Shown: positions 1 to 8,750 of the stretch, piece by piece
Layout of the letters: each line of letters starts with the position of its first letter
How positions within the stretch are numbered: the stretch's first letter is position 1
Assembly (NCBI GenBank): GCA_002711925.1
Contig: PASJ01000081.1
Location: 1-48,210 of the forward strand
Direction: 5' to 3'
Origin: Pseudobdellovibrionaceae bacterium
GTDB lineage: Bacteria; Bdellovibrionota_B; Oligoflexia; Oligoflexales; Bog-1112
DNA length: 48,210 nucleotides
Position numbers and translations under genes: made by a program
Notes under the pieces: model-generated
What the model was told of the DNA's origin: nothing
Database searches by the model: none
The model's input: only the letters and a program-made list of their open reading frames with translations

Positions 1-608
1 AAAAACTACTTGGATTCACATTAATAGGTGCTGAGTGGGTTTTATGGCTTCTGTTATTTTTAAGTGTCTTATCCATTGGAATCATCCTAGAAAGGTTTTT
101 CTTTTTTGCAATAACAAGTACGAATTTTCCAAACCTTTCTAAAGATCTTTCTTCATATCTTCACGATAAAAAATATGAGGAAGCTTTATCCCTTTGTGAG
201 TCAGGTAATTCCATTGAGGAAAAAGTTGCTACCGTTGGTATACTGAATCGCGATATGGATATCAAAGTTATAGAAAGTTCGATGCAGTCTGTGGTTGTGG
301 AGCAAAGGGTAAAATTGGATCGAGGTCTTGTTGTGCTTGGAACTTTAGGAAACAATGCCCCTTTTATTGGTTTGTTTGGAACTGTCATCGGAATTATTAA
401 AGCATTTAACGATCTTGCTCTCAACCCAGCAGGGGGTGCTAGTGTCGTTATGAGTGGAATCTCTGAAGCTTTAGTTGCAACTGCTGTGGGTCTTTTTGTC
501 GCAATACCAGCTGTTATTGCTTTTAATACTTTTAACCGCAAAGTGAAAAAACATCTTCAAAATTCAGAGGCAATTATTAAACTTATTTCATCTCAAATCA
601 AAATCTGA
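1..608 (+). CDS. exbB: MotA/TolQ/ExbB proton channel family protein, 5' end missing
   Basis: Inner-membrane proton channel subunit of an ExbB-ExbD (or TolQ-TolR) complex that uses the proton gradient to energise outer-membrane transport or envelope constriction. The reading frame is open from base 3, so the start lies outside the window; the internal ATG at 255 is not the real start. Visible parts are an N-terminal membrane helix beginning GAEWVLWLLLFL, a cytoplasmic stretch ending ERF-FFFA, and the family hallmark region LGTLGNNAPFIGLFGTVIG followed by ISEALVATAVGLFVAIPAV, which forms the second and third helices. The next gene is exbD, 25 bases downstream, so they form one unit. ExbB and TolQ cannot be told apart from this sequence alone; no tolA, tolB or tonB is in view. 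Confidence 0.93.
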   Translation, partial: KLLGFTLIGAEWVLWLLLFLSVLSIGIILERFFFFAITSTNFPNLSKDLSSYLHDKKYEEALSLCESGNSIEEKVATVGILNRDMDIKVIESSMQSVVVEQRVKLDRGLVVLGTLGNNAPFIGLFGTVIGIIKAFNDLALNPAGGASVVMSGISEALVATAVGLFVAIPAVIAFNTFNRKVKKHLQNSEAIIKLISSQIKI

Positions 609-633
609 GTGAGTTCTTTATTAGGAGTCAAAA

Positions 634-1062
634 ATGGCAGGTAACTTATCGGAAGAAGATGAGGAAATAACCGGCATTAATGTAACGCCATTAGTTGACG
701 TTATGTTAGTTCTACTCATTATTTTTATGGTAACAGCTTCATATATTGTACACCGTTCTATAGCTGTTAAGCTTCCAACAGCAGCAACAGGTGAACTTCA
801 ACAGTCGACAAAAAATTTAGCATTTGTTATTGATTCTTCCTCAAATTTATATTTGGATGGAAAAAAGATTTCCTATTTTGACTTAGGTGTATATATTAAA
901 AATATATCAAATGAGATGGAAGATAAGTCAACTAAACTTCAAGCCTTGATAAGTGCTGATGAAAGTGCACCTCATGGTAGCGTCGTAAAACTCATCGATT
1001 TTGTAAGAAAGAATGGTATAAATGAATTTGCAATTAATGTCGAATCAGCCACAGGCAAATAA
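634..1062 (+). CDS. exbD: ExbD/TolR family biopolymer transport protein
   Basis: Partner of the upstream ExbB/TolQ channel. The 142-residue protein has the usual layout: a short cytoplasmic N-terminus, one membrane helix (about residues 19-40) and a periplasmic domain. The helix starts INVTPLVDVMLVLLIIFMV and contains the conserved proton-path aspartate (Asp22). A Shine-Dalgarno-like TTAGGAG lies just before the ATG. The last 41 bases or so overlap the start of the glutamate-cysteine ligase gene in another frame, which suggests translational coupling. ExbD versus TolR is not decided by the sequence. Confidence 0.93.
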   Translation: MAGNLSEEDEEITGINVTPLVDVMLVLLIIFMVTASYIVHRSIAVKLPTAATGELQQSTKNLAFVIDSSSNLYLDGKKISYFDLGVYIKNISNEMEDKSTKLQALISADESAPHGSVVKLIDFVRKNGINEFAINVESATGK

Positions 1063-2431
1063 TCGAATAAGTCTAGATTTATCTGCACAACTGAGCAAAG
1101 AAAAATGTTTAAATTATATTTTACATGAGCTGTTCAAAGTCAATAAAAAACCTGCCGAGAATCGAAAACTAGATTGTGAAGGTATAGCAATTGAGTTAGA
1201 AATGTTTGTTCTTCAAAGGCCAACACAAGGTTCTGCTCGACCTAAAGTAACTTCACTTTTAGAAATAGAAAAAATCATTGAAAATCTCGCAAAAAAGCAA
1301 GGGTGGGAACTTCACAATGAAGAAGACAGTCAGGGAATCCCCAGGCTGACAAGAGTCGTTTGTTCTAAGGGGGGCTGTCTTACTTTTGAGCCTGGAGGCC
1401 AATTGGAGTACTCCAGTAAGGTAAACTTTTCGTATTCTTCTCTTGTTAGTGAAATTTCTTTTATTCAAAATTTACTTAGTGAAACACTCAATCAGCATAA
1501 CATGTTTTTATACCAATCGGGATTAAATCCTTGGCATGATATTAATGAAATAGGACTTCAAGTTTCAAAATATCGTTATGATTTGATGGATGAGTATTTC
1601 AGTAAGATCTCACCTTTTGGTAAGAGAATGATGAGGCAAACATGCACAGTTCAAATTTGTATAGATAACGGCTTAGACGAGAAGTCAGTTGTCGATAGGT
1701 TCTTGATGAGCCAGCTACTTGCGCCGTTTGCTGCTGCAATTTTCGCTAATTCTTCCGTCTTGGAGAGTAAACTTACTCCAACCAGACGATTTAGGGGGAC
1801 AGCATGGAGAGAAATAGACCCTTCGCGCACCGGCTTCCCAGAACTTAACCGCGCTTTCGAGTCGAGGACAAAAAAATCTTGTGCTGAAGCTTATTTCAAT
1901 TTTCTCATGAAGTCGAAACTAATCTACTATAAAGGCAAAGATCAAAAGTTTCATGAAGCTCCTAGCGACTTTACTGTTGAAGATTGGATAACATCCGGCA
2001 TTGATGGTTATTACCCAAGAGAAGAAGACTTACATCTTTTATTATCTCTTCTTTTTCCCGAAGTACGTGTCAAGGGGTTTTTAGAACTTCGTTCATTAGA
2101 TTGCTTACCTAGACAGTGGCAGATGGTTCCTGTCTTATTTTATATAGGTATTTTGTTCAATAAAAAAAGTATGGATGAAGCCTTTCAACTTCTTGACCCA
2201 GTCAAAAACTTATTAGCGGAGCTTATGCAAAAAAGTGAAGAAGCACTTTTTGATGAAGAGCTTTGTAAAATAAGTAAGGGGTTAGTCAATATAGCACAAG
2301 CAGGTTTAGATCAACTTTCTTATATTGATAATGATGCAAAAAACCTTTTTTCTGACTTTTGCAAAAGATATACTTTGAATGGTAAAACTCCTGGAGATGA
2401 TATGATAAGCTCTTTACCAGGGAGTCTCTAG
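1022..2431 (+). CDS. gshA: Glutamate-cysteine ligase, GCS2 (plant/EgtA-like) type
   Basis: Predicted to join glutamate and cysteine to gamma-glutamylcysteine, the first step of glutathione synthesis, in the cytoplasm. Family signatures in order are GIAIELEMF near the N-terminus (substrate-binding glutamates), the loop LTFEPGGQLEYSS, MMRQTCTVQ, RGTAWREIDPSRTG and VRVKGFLELRSLDCLP. These match the class shared by plant GSH1, EgtA and proteobacterial GCS2 enzymes rather than the E. coli GshA type. The length (about 465 residues) is normal. Two starts are possible inside exbD: ATG 1022, preceded by AAGAAAG, or ATG 1037; neither has a strong ribosome-binding site, so coupling to exbD translation is likely. 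A gshB gene is not in the window. An EgtA role in ergothioneine synthesis is possible but no other egt genes are present. Confidence 0.85.
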   Translation: MNLQLMSNQPQANNRISLDLSAQLSKEKCLNYILHELFKVNKKPAENRKLDCEGIAIELEMFVLQRPTQGSARPKVTSLLEIEKIIENLAKKQGWELHNEEDSQGIPRLTRVVCSKGGCLTFEPGGQLEYSSKVNFSYSSLVSEISFIQNLLSETLNQHNMFLYQSGLNPWHDINEIGLQVSKYRYDLMDEYFSKISPFGKRMMRQTCTVQICIDNGLDEKSVVDRFLMSQLLAPFAAAIFANSSVLESKLTPTRRFRGTAWREIDPSRTGFPELNRAFESRTKKSCAEAYFNFLMKSKLIYYKGKDQKFHEAPSDFTVEDWITSGIDGYYPREEDLHLLLSLLFPEVRVKGFLELRSLDCLPRQWQMVPVLFYIGILFNKKSMDEAFQLLDPVKNLLAELMQKSEEALFDEELCKISKGLVNIAQAGLDQLSYIDNDAKNLFSDFCKRYTLNGKTPGDDMISSLPGSL

Positions 2432-2613
2432 TTTTTATCTTGACGTTTTTTGATATTCTTTAGAGTCTTCTTTTTTTGTCACCCACTATAATGTTTCTAT
2501 AGTTTTTCAGGATAAATTCAAATTTTCTAATAAAAGTCATGTAAGTGATTAAGTGCTTTTCCTGCTTGTTACAAAGTGGTAGGATCAAATTCTTATTTTT
2601 GTGTTTTTAAGTT

Positions 2614-2619
2614 TATAAT
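2614..2619 (+). promoter_or_regulatory. Candidate -10 box for the glutamate dehydrogenase gene
   Basis: A perfect TATAAT sits 88 bases before the dehydrogenase ATG. The best -35 at usual spacing is the weak TTCTTA at 2590-2595 (18-base spacer). The region is AT-rich, so chance is a real alternative. Confidence 0.35.
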
Positions 2620-2706
2620 GTATAAGATTCTTAACTAATAATTCAAGCTTTTCTCTTTGAGTGTTTAATATTAAGATCAGACCTTAGCTATCGTCAAGGA
2701 GGATAT

Positions 2707-5700
2707 ATGGTTGGCAAAGAACTTCTTAAAATACTAAACTCAAAAAAAGCAAAAGAAAATCGTTTGTATGAAGAAATTAATACGGTTGACTCTAAATATT
2801 TTAAAACAAAAGAGGGTGAAGATTTAGATCGTTATGTTTCTTCTATTTCAGAAAATGTAAAGCTAGGATTAGACCAAAGTATTTCAATATTGACTCCTTG
2901 GTTTTTTAAAAACATGCCTAAAATTTACTATCAAACAACTCCTCGATCAGAAAAGATAAGACATTTATCGTCAATTATAACGGGAAATATTTTTGAAGCA
3001 AAGCAAACGGTTGAGTTGTGGAATAGTGATAAAACACAAGTTACTTTCATTGGACCCGGTGGAGATCAGAGTATTGTTTTTGATATTACCAATAAAGTTA
3101 AAAATTTATCGTTAAAGCTAGGATTCTTATATTTTTCTAAAGATCATTTACTTTTTGTTGCAACTTTTTTTAAGAGTAATTATAAAGAAGTCGACCTTAA
3201 AAATAATTATAATAATGAAAAAATCAAGTTAACGAAAAAAATTCTACAAAAAACAACAAGTAAATCTTTAAGTGATAAATTTTTATATCAGCTTGATAAT
3301 GATTTTGTAAAGTATGCTACAGAAAAAAGGTTAGCTTTAAACTTTAAAATGCTTTCTCGCATGTTAAAGCAAGAAGGTGCGCACACGTTCGCTGAAAAAA
3401 TTCCTGAAAAAGGTATTTTGAAATTAACTTTAGGGCTGAAAAGTGTTCCTATAGACTCTATTCTGGAAGACGCTGTTAGAATAATTGATCGATACGGTTA
3501 TAGTTTGATGAGGTTTTTTGTAAGTTCGTTCGATAAGCATTATTTAGAAGAAATCTGTATTTTCCACTTTGTTCTAAAGTATACTAGTAACAAAAAAAAA
3601 TTAGACGAGAGTATTGCTGAAGTTAAACTGACCAAAGCTTTAAAAACACTTTCATGGATTGATGTTGATGATTACTCTGATTTTACAAAAACTCCATTTC
3701 ATCTATCTATTAATGCGTCAAATTTTATTCGAGCTGTAGCTTCTTGGGTAAATATTTTACTAGGTAAAGAAAATATATATTATTATTCTGACCATATGAT
3801 ACACAAAACATTTGTGGAAAATGTAAATATCACACTCTATCTTGTTGATTTATTTAGTGTTAGGTTTTCCCCCCTTAGAGAAAAAGATCGTTCGAATAAT
3901 GTTTACCAAAAAATTAGAAAAAAAATATTTTTATTAATTGGTTCCAAAATTGATCGAATCGTAAAGAAAATATTTACCGAGTGTGTTAACTTTACTGATA
4001 ATATTTTAAAAACAAACTATTTTTTACCAACAAAAACAGGTTTAGCATTTCGAATGAATCCAGATGTGTTAGATTCAACTTATTATCCAAACAGACCTTA
4101 TGGAATTTTTTTCATAGTAGGTAAGGATTATCGTTTTTTTCATGTTAGGTGGAAAGATGTTGCTCGAGGAGGCGTCCGAGTTGTTATACCTAAAAATTCT
4201 GCTGATTATGATTATGCAATTTCAGGTTTATTTGACGAGGTTTACGGTTTAAGTCATGCTCAGCAACTAAAAAATAAAGATATTCCAGAAGGTGGTTCTA
4301 AGGGTGTTCTTGTTGTACAACCCGGAAGTCGTTATAAAAGATCTGTCAGATACACAATAAATGCATTACTAGATTTATTGTTAATGAAAGAAGAGTTTTC
4401 AGATCCACGTTTTCAAAAACAGGTTAACTACTATCCTAACGAAGAAATAATATACTTAGGTCCCGATGAAAATATTACCAATGATCTCATCGATTGGATT
4501 CAAAATCATTCTGAGAGAAGAGGTTTTCAATACGCTAGATCCTTTATGTCATCAAAACCTGATGAGGGTATCAATCACAAAGAATTTGGTGTTACGTCAG
4601 AAGGACTCCATGTTTACGTACAGCATGTTTTGAAGTATTTAAAAATTGATTCGCAAAAAAGTGATTTTACAGTAATAATGACTGGAGGTCCTGATGGTGA
4701 TGTTGCTGGTAATGAACTGAAGCTTTTATATAAAAGTTACGGTAAAAACTGCAAAGTAATAGCCATAGCTGATGGTGGCGGAGCTGCATTTGACTCATCC
4801 GGATTAAATTGGGAAGAACTTTTAAAGTTGGTGAAAAATGAACAATCCATAGTAAATTTTGATAAAAGAAAATTAAGCAAAAAAAAATCATCATTTGTTA
4901 TTGATGTCAGTACAAGTAGTAATCTTATAAAGAGGAATAATTTACCTTTTACAGTTAAAGCAGATCTATTTATACCTGCTGGAGGAAGGCCATACAGCGT
5001 TAATGAAAAAAATATGGGCAAATTCATACATAATGATAAGCCAAATTGTAGAGCAGTTATTGAAGGTGCTAATATTTATTTTACTACAAAAGCACGTGAA
5101 TTTTTAGAATCAAAGGGTGTAATTATGATTAAAGATTCTAGCGCTAACAAGACTGGAGTCATCTGCTCATCCTTTGAAGTTCTTTCTTCACATGTTCTTG
5201 ATAAAAAAGATTATCTGTCAATTAAAACTAAATATGTTAAAGAAGTTATTGATATATTAAAAATAAAGGCAAATGCTGAAGCAAAACTTTTATTTAAAGA
5301 GTTTAAAAAACCTCAGAATGAAAAAAGTTTATCACAACTTTCTCTTGATATATCAAGTGTTATTAATAATTTGACCGATTTACTTTTAGAAAGTTTTTAT
5401 AAAAATGAGAAGAAAATTTTAGACAATTCATTGAACAGAAAGTTAATTTTGAAATATTGTCCGCCTGTTCTACAAGATCAATTTTCTAGTCGTATAAAAA
5501 GTAAAATACCTAAAAATCATCAAATAGCAATGTTAGCATCGCGATGTGCAAGTTATGTCGTATATAAAGAAGGCTTAGATTGGGCTTATTCTTTTAAAAA
5601 GGAAAAACGAGTTGAAGCTATAATGACTTACATGAAAAACGATGAAATTGCAAACTCACTAGTAGACACAATTAATAACACAGATCTTTTAAAGAAAAAA

Positions 5701-5772
5701 AGTATTGCATCTGTTTTGATGAAAAGTGGAGCAAATAATTTGACCCAGCTAGAACTTGATAAAGAAAAATAA
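2707..5772 (+). CDS. gdhB: NAD-dependent glutamate dehydrogenase, large bacterial type
   Basis: Predicted to convert glutamate, NAD+ and water to 2-oxoglutarate and ammonium, feeding amino-acid carbon into the TCA cycle. At 1021 residues it is far longer than hexameric GDHs and shorter than the roughly 1600-residue GDH-180 enzymes, fitting the shorter NAD-GDH group. Recognisable parts are WKDVARGGVRVV, KDIPEGGSKGVLVV with the substrate lysine at about residue 532, LGPDENITNDLIDWI, the Rossmann motif MTGGPDGDVAGNE (658-670), FIPAGGRPYSVNEKN and KDSSANKTGVICSSFEVLSS. The N-terminal third is poorly conserved and Lys/Asn-rich. The start is fixed by AAGGAGG six bases before the ATG. It stands alone, with 275 bases before it and 185 after. 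The symbol is tentative. Confidence 0.9.
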   Translation: MVGKELLKILNSKKAKENRLYEEINTVDSKYFKTKEGEDLDRYVSSISENVKLGLDQSISILTPWFFKNMPKIYYQTTPRSEKIRHLSSIITGNIFEAKQTVELWNSDKTQVTFIGPGGDQSIVFDITNKVKNLSLKLGFLYFSKDHLLFVATFFKSNYKEVDLKNNYNNEKIKLTKKILQKTTSKSLSDKFLYQLDNDFVKYATEKRLALNFKMLSRMLKQEGAHTFAEKIPEKGILKLTLGLKSVPIDSILEDAVRIIDRYGYSLMRFFVSSFDKHYLEEICIFHFVLKYTSNKKKLDESIAEVKLTKALKTLSWIDVDDYSDFTKTPFHLSINASNFIRAVASWVNILLGKENIYYYSDHMIHKTFVENVNITLYLVDLFSVRFSPLREKDRSNNVYQKIRKKIFLLIGSKIDRIVKKIFTECVNFTDNILKTNYFLPTKTGLAFRMNPDVLDSTYYPNRPYGIFFIVGKDYRFFHVRWKDVARGGVRVVIPKNSADYDYAISGLFDEVYGLSHAQQLKNKDIPEGGSKGVLVVQPGSRYKRSVRYTINALLDLLLMKEEFSDPRFQKQVNYYPNEEIIYLGPDENITNDLIDWIQNHSERRGFQYARSFMSSKPDEGINHKEFGVTSEGLHVYVQHVLKYLKIDSQKSDFTVIMTGGPDGDVAGNELKLLYKSYGKNCKVIAIADGGGAAFDSSGLNWEELLKLVKNEQSIVNFDKRKLSKKKSSFVIDVSTSSNLIKRNNLPFTVKADLFIPAGGRPYSVNEKNMGKFIHNDKPNCRAVIEGANIYFTTKAREFLESKGVIMIKDSSANKTGVICSSFEVLSSHVLDKKDYLSIKTKYVKEVIDILKIKANAEAKLLFKEFKKPQNEKSLSQLSLDISSVINNLTDLLLESFYKNEKKILDNSLNRKLILKYCPPVLQDQFSSRIKSKIPKNHQIAMLASRCASYVVYKEGLDWAYSFKKEKRVEAIMTYMKNDEIANSLVDTINNTDLLKKKSIASVLMKSGANNLTQLELDKEK

Positions 5773-5957
5773 ATTTTGAATTCATACATACTATACTTTT
5801 ATTCTGCGTATCTAAGATATCTTGTGATTAAACTGTGATTATAAAATCTTTCGTTTTTTGATAAGAGTTGACATAGATTATAAATCGCGGTACCAAAATA
5901 GTAGCTAACGGCATGTTGTTGCGACTTTGTTTGAGAGTTTAATGCATTGGAGAATTT

Positions 5958-6962
5958 ATGGTGCAACGATATATGTACGTTCGATTTTCGCTATTCATTT
6001 ACTTATTGACAGCAATACTTAAATTAAATGCATCACAAGAACTCCTTGGAAGAGACGGAGATGAAGATAATAATTTTTATGTTGAAGAAGAAAGTGAAAA
6101 AATCTCACTTCCTATAGAAGAATTTTTTTCTGGTTTAAATACTTCTCAAAATGAAAAGCTTAAATCAAGTTCAAATGAAAAAAGTTATAAATACTTTAAC
6201 TATAGGGATAAGTCTTCAAGTAAAAAATTTGTAGGTCAGTGGCCACAGGAGGCTTCTAATTTTCAGAAAATGCTACTTAACGAATCAATTTCAAGTCAAC
6301 TTAACAAGTATGTGAAAAAACATCTTAATGCTCTACTAATTTATGGATCAGTAGGTGTTGGCAAATCAACACTTGCACATAATATTGCGTCAAATCTTAA
6401 TGCTAAAGTTTATGAACTAGATTATACTACAATACCGGTAAAAATTGCAATTCAACTTTTGGTAAAAGACCTTATGTCATTGCCAAAAATTGTTGATAGT
6501 TCTCAGAAGAAAATTGTAATATTAAAAGGGTTAAACAGATCATTTCCCCTTAAAGATCTTTCTGAAGAAGAAAATTTAGTAGATATATTTAAAAGGTTTA
6601 TTTTTATTGTTACAGAAAGTAAAGAAGAAGAATCATATACTGAGCGAAAAAAACTATCACAATCTTCTTTTCTTTTTACATGTAAGGTTGAACAACCCAC
6701 TAGGACGAGTCAGATTCAAATTTTCAGTCAGATTCTTAGTCGTATTGAAAATAATATTGATCAAGACCAATTACATGATCTTTGCTCGAGTCGAAAAGAA
6801 AAATTTAATGGGCATAAGTTGGAAGCCGAGGTAGAAAAAAGTTTGAAAATCGCTTTATTAGACCATCGTATTCTTAGCTATAATGATATAATGCTAACTA
6901 GAAAGCTAGCAGAGCTTGAAAATCAAGAGATTAATTTAAGTCATAGTTTGATGTATCTATAG
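5958..6962 (+). CDS. Exported AAA-like ATPase of unknown role
   Basis: No specific function recognised. The protein (334 residues) opens with a signal-peptide-like stretch (basic residues, then FSLFIYLLTAILKLNAS, residues 10-26) and a long acidic, Ser/Asn-rich linker to about residue 95. The remainder looks like a compact AAA domain: Walker A GSVGVGKST (residues 130-138), a hydrophobic strand KIVILKGLN (185-193) where Walker B should be, and a sensor-1-like strand FIFIVTES (214-221). The Walker B Asp-Glu is replaced by Lys-Gly, so hydrolysis is doubtful. A TGGAGA ribosome-binding site precedes ATG 5958. It ends in a 6-base convergent overlap with rsmI. If the N-terminus is a membrane anchor rather than a cleaved signal, the domain could be cytoplasmic. 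Confidence 0.7.
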   Translation: MVQRYMYVRFSLFIYLLTAILKLNASQELLGRDGDEDNNFYVEEESEKISLPIEEFFSGLNTSQNEKLKSSSNEKSYKYFNYRDKSSSKKFVGQWPQEASNFQKMLLNESISSQLNKYVKKHLNALLIYGSVGVGKSTLAHNIASNLNAKVYELDYTTIPVKIAIQLLVKDLMSLPKIVDSSQKKIVILKGLNRSFPLKDLSEEENLVDIFKRFIFIVTESKEEESYTERKKLSQSSFLFTCKVEQPTRTSQIQIFSQILSRIENNIDQDQLHDLCSSRKEKFNGHKLEAEVEKSLKIALLDHRILSYNDIMLTRKLAELENQEINLSHSLMYL

Positions 6963-7793
6963 AACTTCATCTTTAACAAGTGTTTGCAAGATCTCGTAAA
7001 TTCTTTTTTTCGAGGTTTTTTTAAAATCAAGGCCTCTGGCTTCATTGAGAAGCCTATCACTTATATCAGTGAAGGAGTTGTGGAAAGTCTTTGAAACTTC
7101 ACTCGTCGAGTCTTTTAGGCTAACAACAACGGTGATTTCTCCTTTGAAGTTTGTGTGGTTATCTATCCAATAAATTGCTTCTTGGAAGTTAAGAGTTTTA
7201 ATTTCTTCATAGATTTTTGTAAGTTCCCGACCAAAGCAAAAGTTAGCATTTGGGTGAAATCTATTTATATATTCTAGAGTTTTTCGGATTCTTTTTGTGG
7301 ATTCAAAAAAAATAAGTGACATTTTAATTTGAGTCCAAGATTTAATTTCTTCTTTTAGTGCTTCTTCTTGGCTTGGCAAAAAACCAAGAAAAGAAAATTT
7401 ATGGTTTGCTAAGCCAGATGCGGGTAGCAAGGTTGTTATAGCAGATACCCCAGGTATTGGTGTGATTTTTATACCTTTTTTTATTGCTAGTGAAATAAGT
7501 TTATATCCGGGGTCAGAAATACAAGGTGTTCCAGCATCTGAAATAAGAGCTAATTTTTTACTACTTTCAGTTAATTTACGAATAAGAAGTTTACTTTTTT
7601 CGTTTTCATTAAAGTTGAAGTAGCTGATTAACTCTTTGTTTGAAATTTCGTAGTGATTGAGAAGTTTTTTTGCATTTCGCGTATCTTCAGCAGCAATTAT
7701 GTCGGCTTGTTGAAGAGTTTCTATAGCTCGTCTAGAAATGTCTTTCATATTACCGATTGGTGTGCCTACAATGTAGATTTCGGAAGAATCCAT
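6957..7793 (-). CDS. rsmI: 16S rRNA (cytidine(1402)-2'-O)-methyltransferase RsmI
   Basis: Methylates the ribose of C1402 in the decoding centre of 16S rRNA using S-adenosylmethionine. The 278-residue sequence carries the family signatures IYIVGTPIGNMKDIS at the N-terminus, AAEDTRNAKKLL, and LISDAGTPCISDPGYKL, followed by IPGVSAITTLLPASGL and FGRELTKIYEEI. These are the tetrapyrrole-methylase-fold motifs specific to RsmI (formerly YraL). Length is normal. Its stop codon overlaps the end of the exported ATPase gene on the opposite strand by six bases, so there is no room for a terminator between them. Confidence 0.95.
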   Translation of the reverse strand: MDSSEIYIVGTPIGNMKDISRRAIETLQQADIIAAEDTRNAKKLLNHYEISNKELISYFNFNENEKSKLLIRKLTESSKKLALISDAGTPCISDPGYKLISLAIKKGIKITPIPGVSAITTLLPASGLANHKFSFLGFLPSQEEALKEEIKSWTQIKMSLIFFESTKRIRKTLEYINRFHPNANFCFGRELTKIYEEIKTLNFQEAIYWIDNHTNFKGEITVVVSLKDSTSEVSKTFHNSFTDISDRLLNEARGLDFKKTSKKRIYEILQTLVKDEVL

Positions 7794-8304
7794 CTTTTGC
7801 CCTTTTTTCTGAGTAAGTACTTGTTCTTTTTGTGTTTACTTATGCTGTTGAAAACTAGGATAAATGCTAAAGTATCGTTGTTACGTCGAAAGTTAATGCT
7901 CTATCTTAGAATTTAGAGTCTAATAATTTAAAAACACCGCTCATTAGAGTAACTTTAAGACTTTTCGTCAAAGTTTAATAGAAAAGGCTTATCTTGTTCT
8001 CAGCACAAAATCTATAAATAACAGGATGTTAAAGAAAGAGGCAGAGGATTTTGTTCGACAAGTGATGATTAAACCATATTTGGCCACTTCATGCAATCTA
8101 TAAGCTATATCCCCTTTTGTTTTGTTGGGCTATATATAAGCTTTATTTTTTTGATAAAGGCGATTGTTTTCAATTTGCTTTTATGCTAGAAAAAAAATAT
8201 TTTGAGGACTTTTCTCGTTCTTTTCTATTAAAAAACATTAGAGTTTTTTTGTTAAATTTACGACAAAGTATAAATATAAATTAATTGTAAAAGGTCTATT
8301 TAAA
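7794..8304. other. 511-base intergenic region between rsmI and ndk
   Basis: This gap must hold the divergent promoters of rsmI and ndk. It has no clear tRNA, strong hairpin or gene fragment. The only short reading frame worth noting is 26 codons plus stop at 8026-8103 (MLKKEAEDFVRQVM...), which has no convincing ribosome-binding site. Around 8100-8145 the related strings CTATAAGCTATAT and CTATATATAAGCTT flank a short T/G-rich spacer. I see no other structure. Confidence 0.5.
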
Positions 8305-8706
8305 ATGGAAAAAACACTATCAATCATAAAGCCAGATGGAACACGAAGAAACTTAATCGGGAAAATAGTATCAAGGTTCGAAGAAGAAGGCCTAAAAGTC
8401 GCAGCAATGCAAATGAAGCACCTATCAGTTGAGGAAGCTGAGGGATTCTATGCTGAGCATAAAGAAAGACCTTTTTTTCAAGAGCTAGTTTCTTTTATGA
8501 TTTCAAGTCCTGTTGTGCTTATGGTTTTGGAGGGTGAGCAAGCAGTTTCTCGTAACAGAGAAATTATGGGTGCTACAAATCCAGAAGAAGCAGCTGATGG
8601 AACTTTGCGTAAGCTGTATTCAAAAAGTGTTGGTGAAAATACAGTCCACGGATCTGACTCAATTACATCAGCTGAAAGAGAAATTAATTATTTTTTTCCG
8701 CTTTAA
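8305..8706 (+). CDS. ndk: Nucleoside diphosphate kinase
   Basis: Transfers the gamma-phosphate of ATP to nucleoside diphosphates through a phosphohistidine intermediate, balancing NTP and dNTP pools. The 133-residue protein starts with [18 protein letters not shown], has the RPFF motif and the signature [15 protein letters not shown], and contains the catalytic histidine at about residue 115 in NTVHGSDS. It is slightly shorter than the usual 140 or so residues, with a short C-terminus. The tex gene follows 44 bases later, so the two may be cotranscribed. Confidence 0.97.
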   Translation: MEKTLSIIKPDGTRRNLIGKIVSRFEEEGLKVAAMQMKHLSVEEAEGFYAEHKERPFFQELVSFMISSPVVLMVLEGEQAVSRNREIMGATNPEEAADGTLRKLYSKSVGENTVHGSDSITSAEREINYFFPL

Positions 8707-8750
8707 TTATTTGTAAGTTTTAAATTTCTATAAAATTAGGATGAATAGTT

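Noticed and set aside
161-541. Minus-strand frame of 126 residues inside exbB
   Set aside because: It lies fully opposite conserved ExbB codons and has no family resemblance; it is a shadow of the real gene.
4667-5027. Two minus-strand frames inside the glutamate dehydrogenase gene
   Set aside because: They run opposite the conserved catalytic domain and lack ribosome-binding sites.
5868-5896. Sigma-70 promoter before the exported ATPase
   Set aside because: TTGACA at 5868-5873 is perfect, but the hexamer 17 bases later is TACCAA, only three of six, so I do not list it as a feature.
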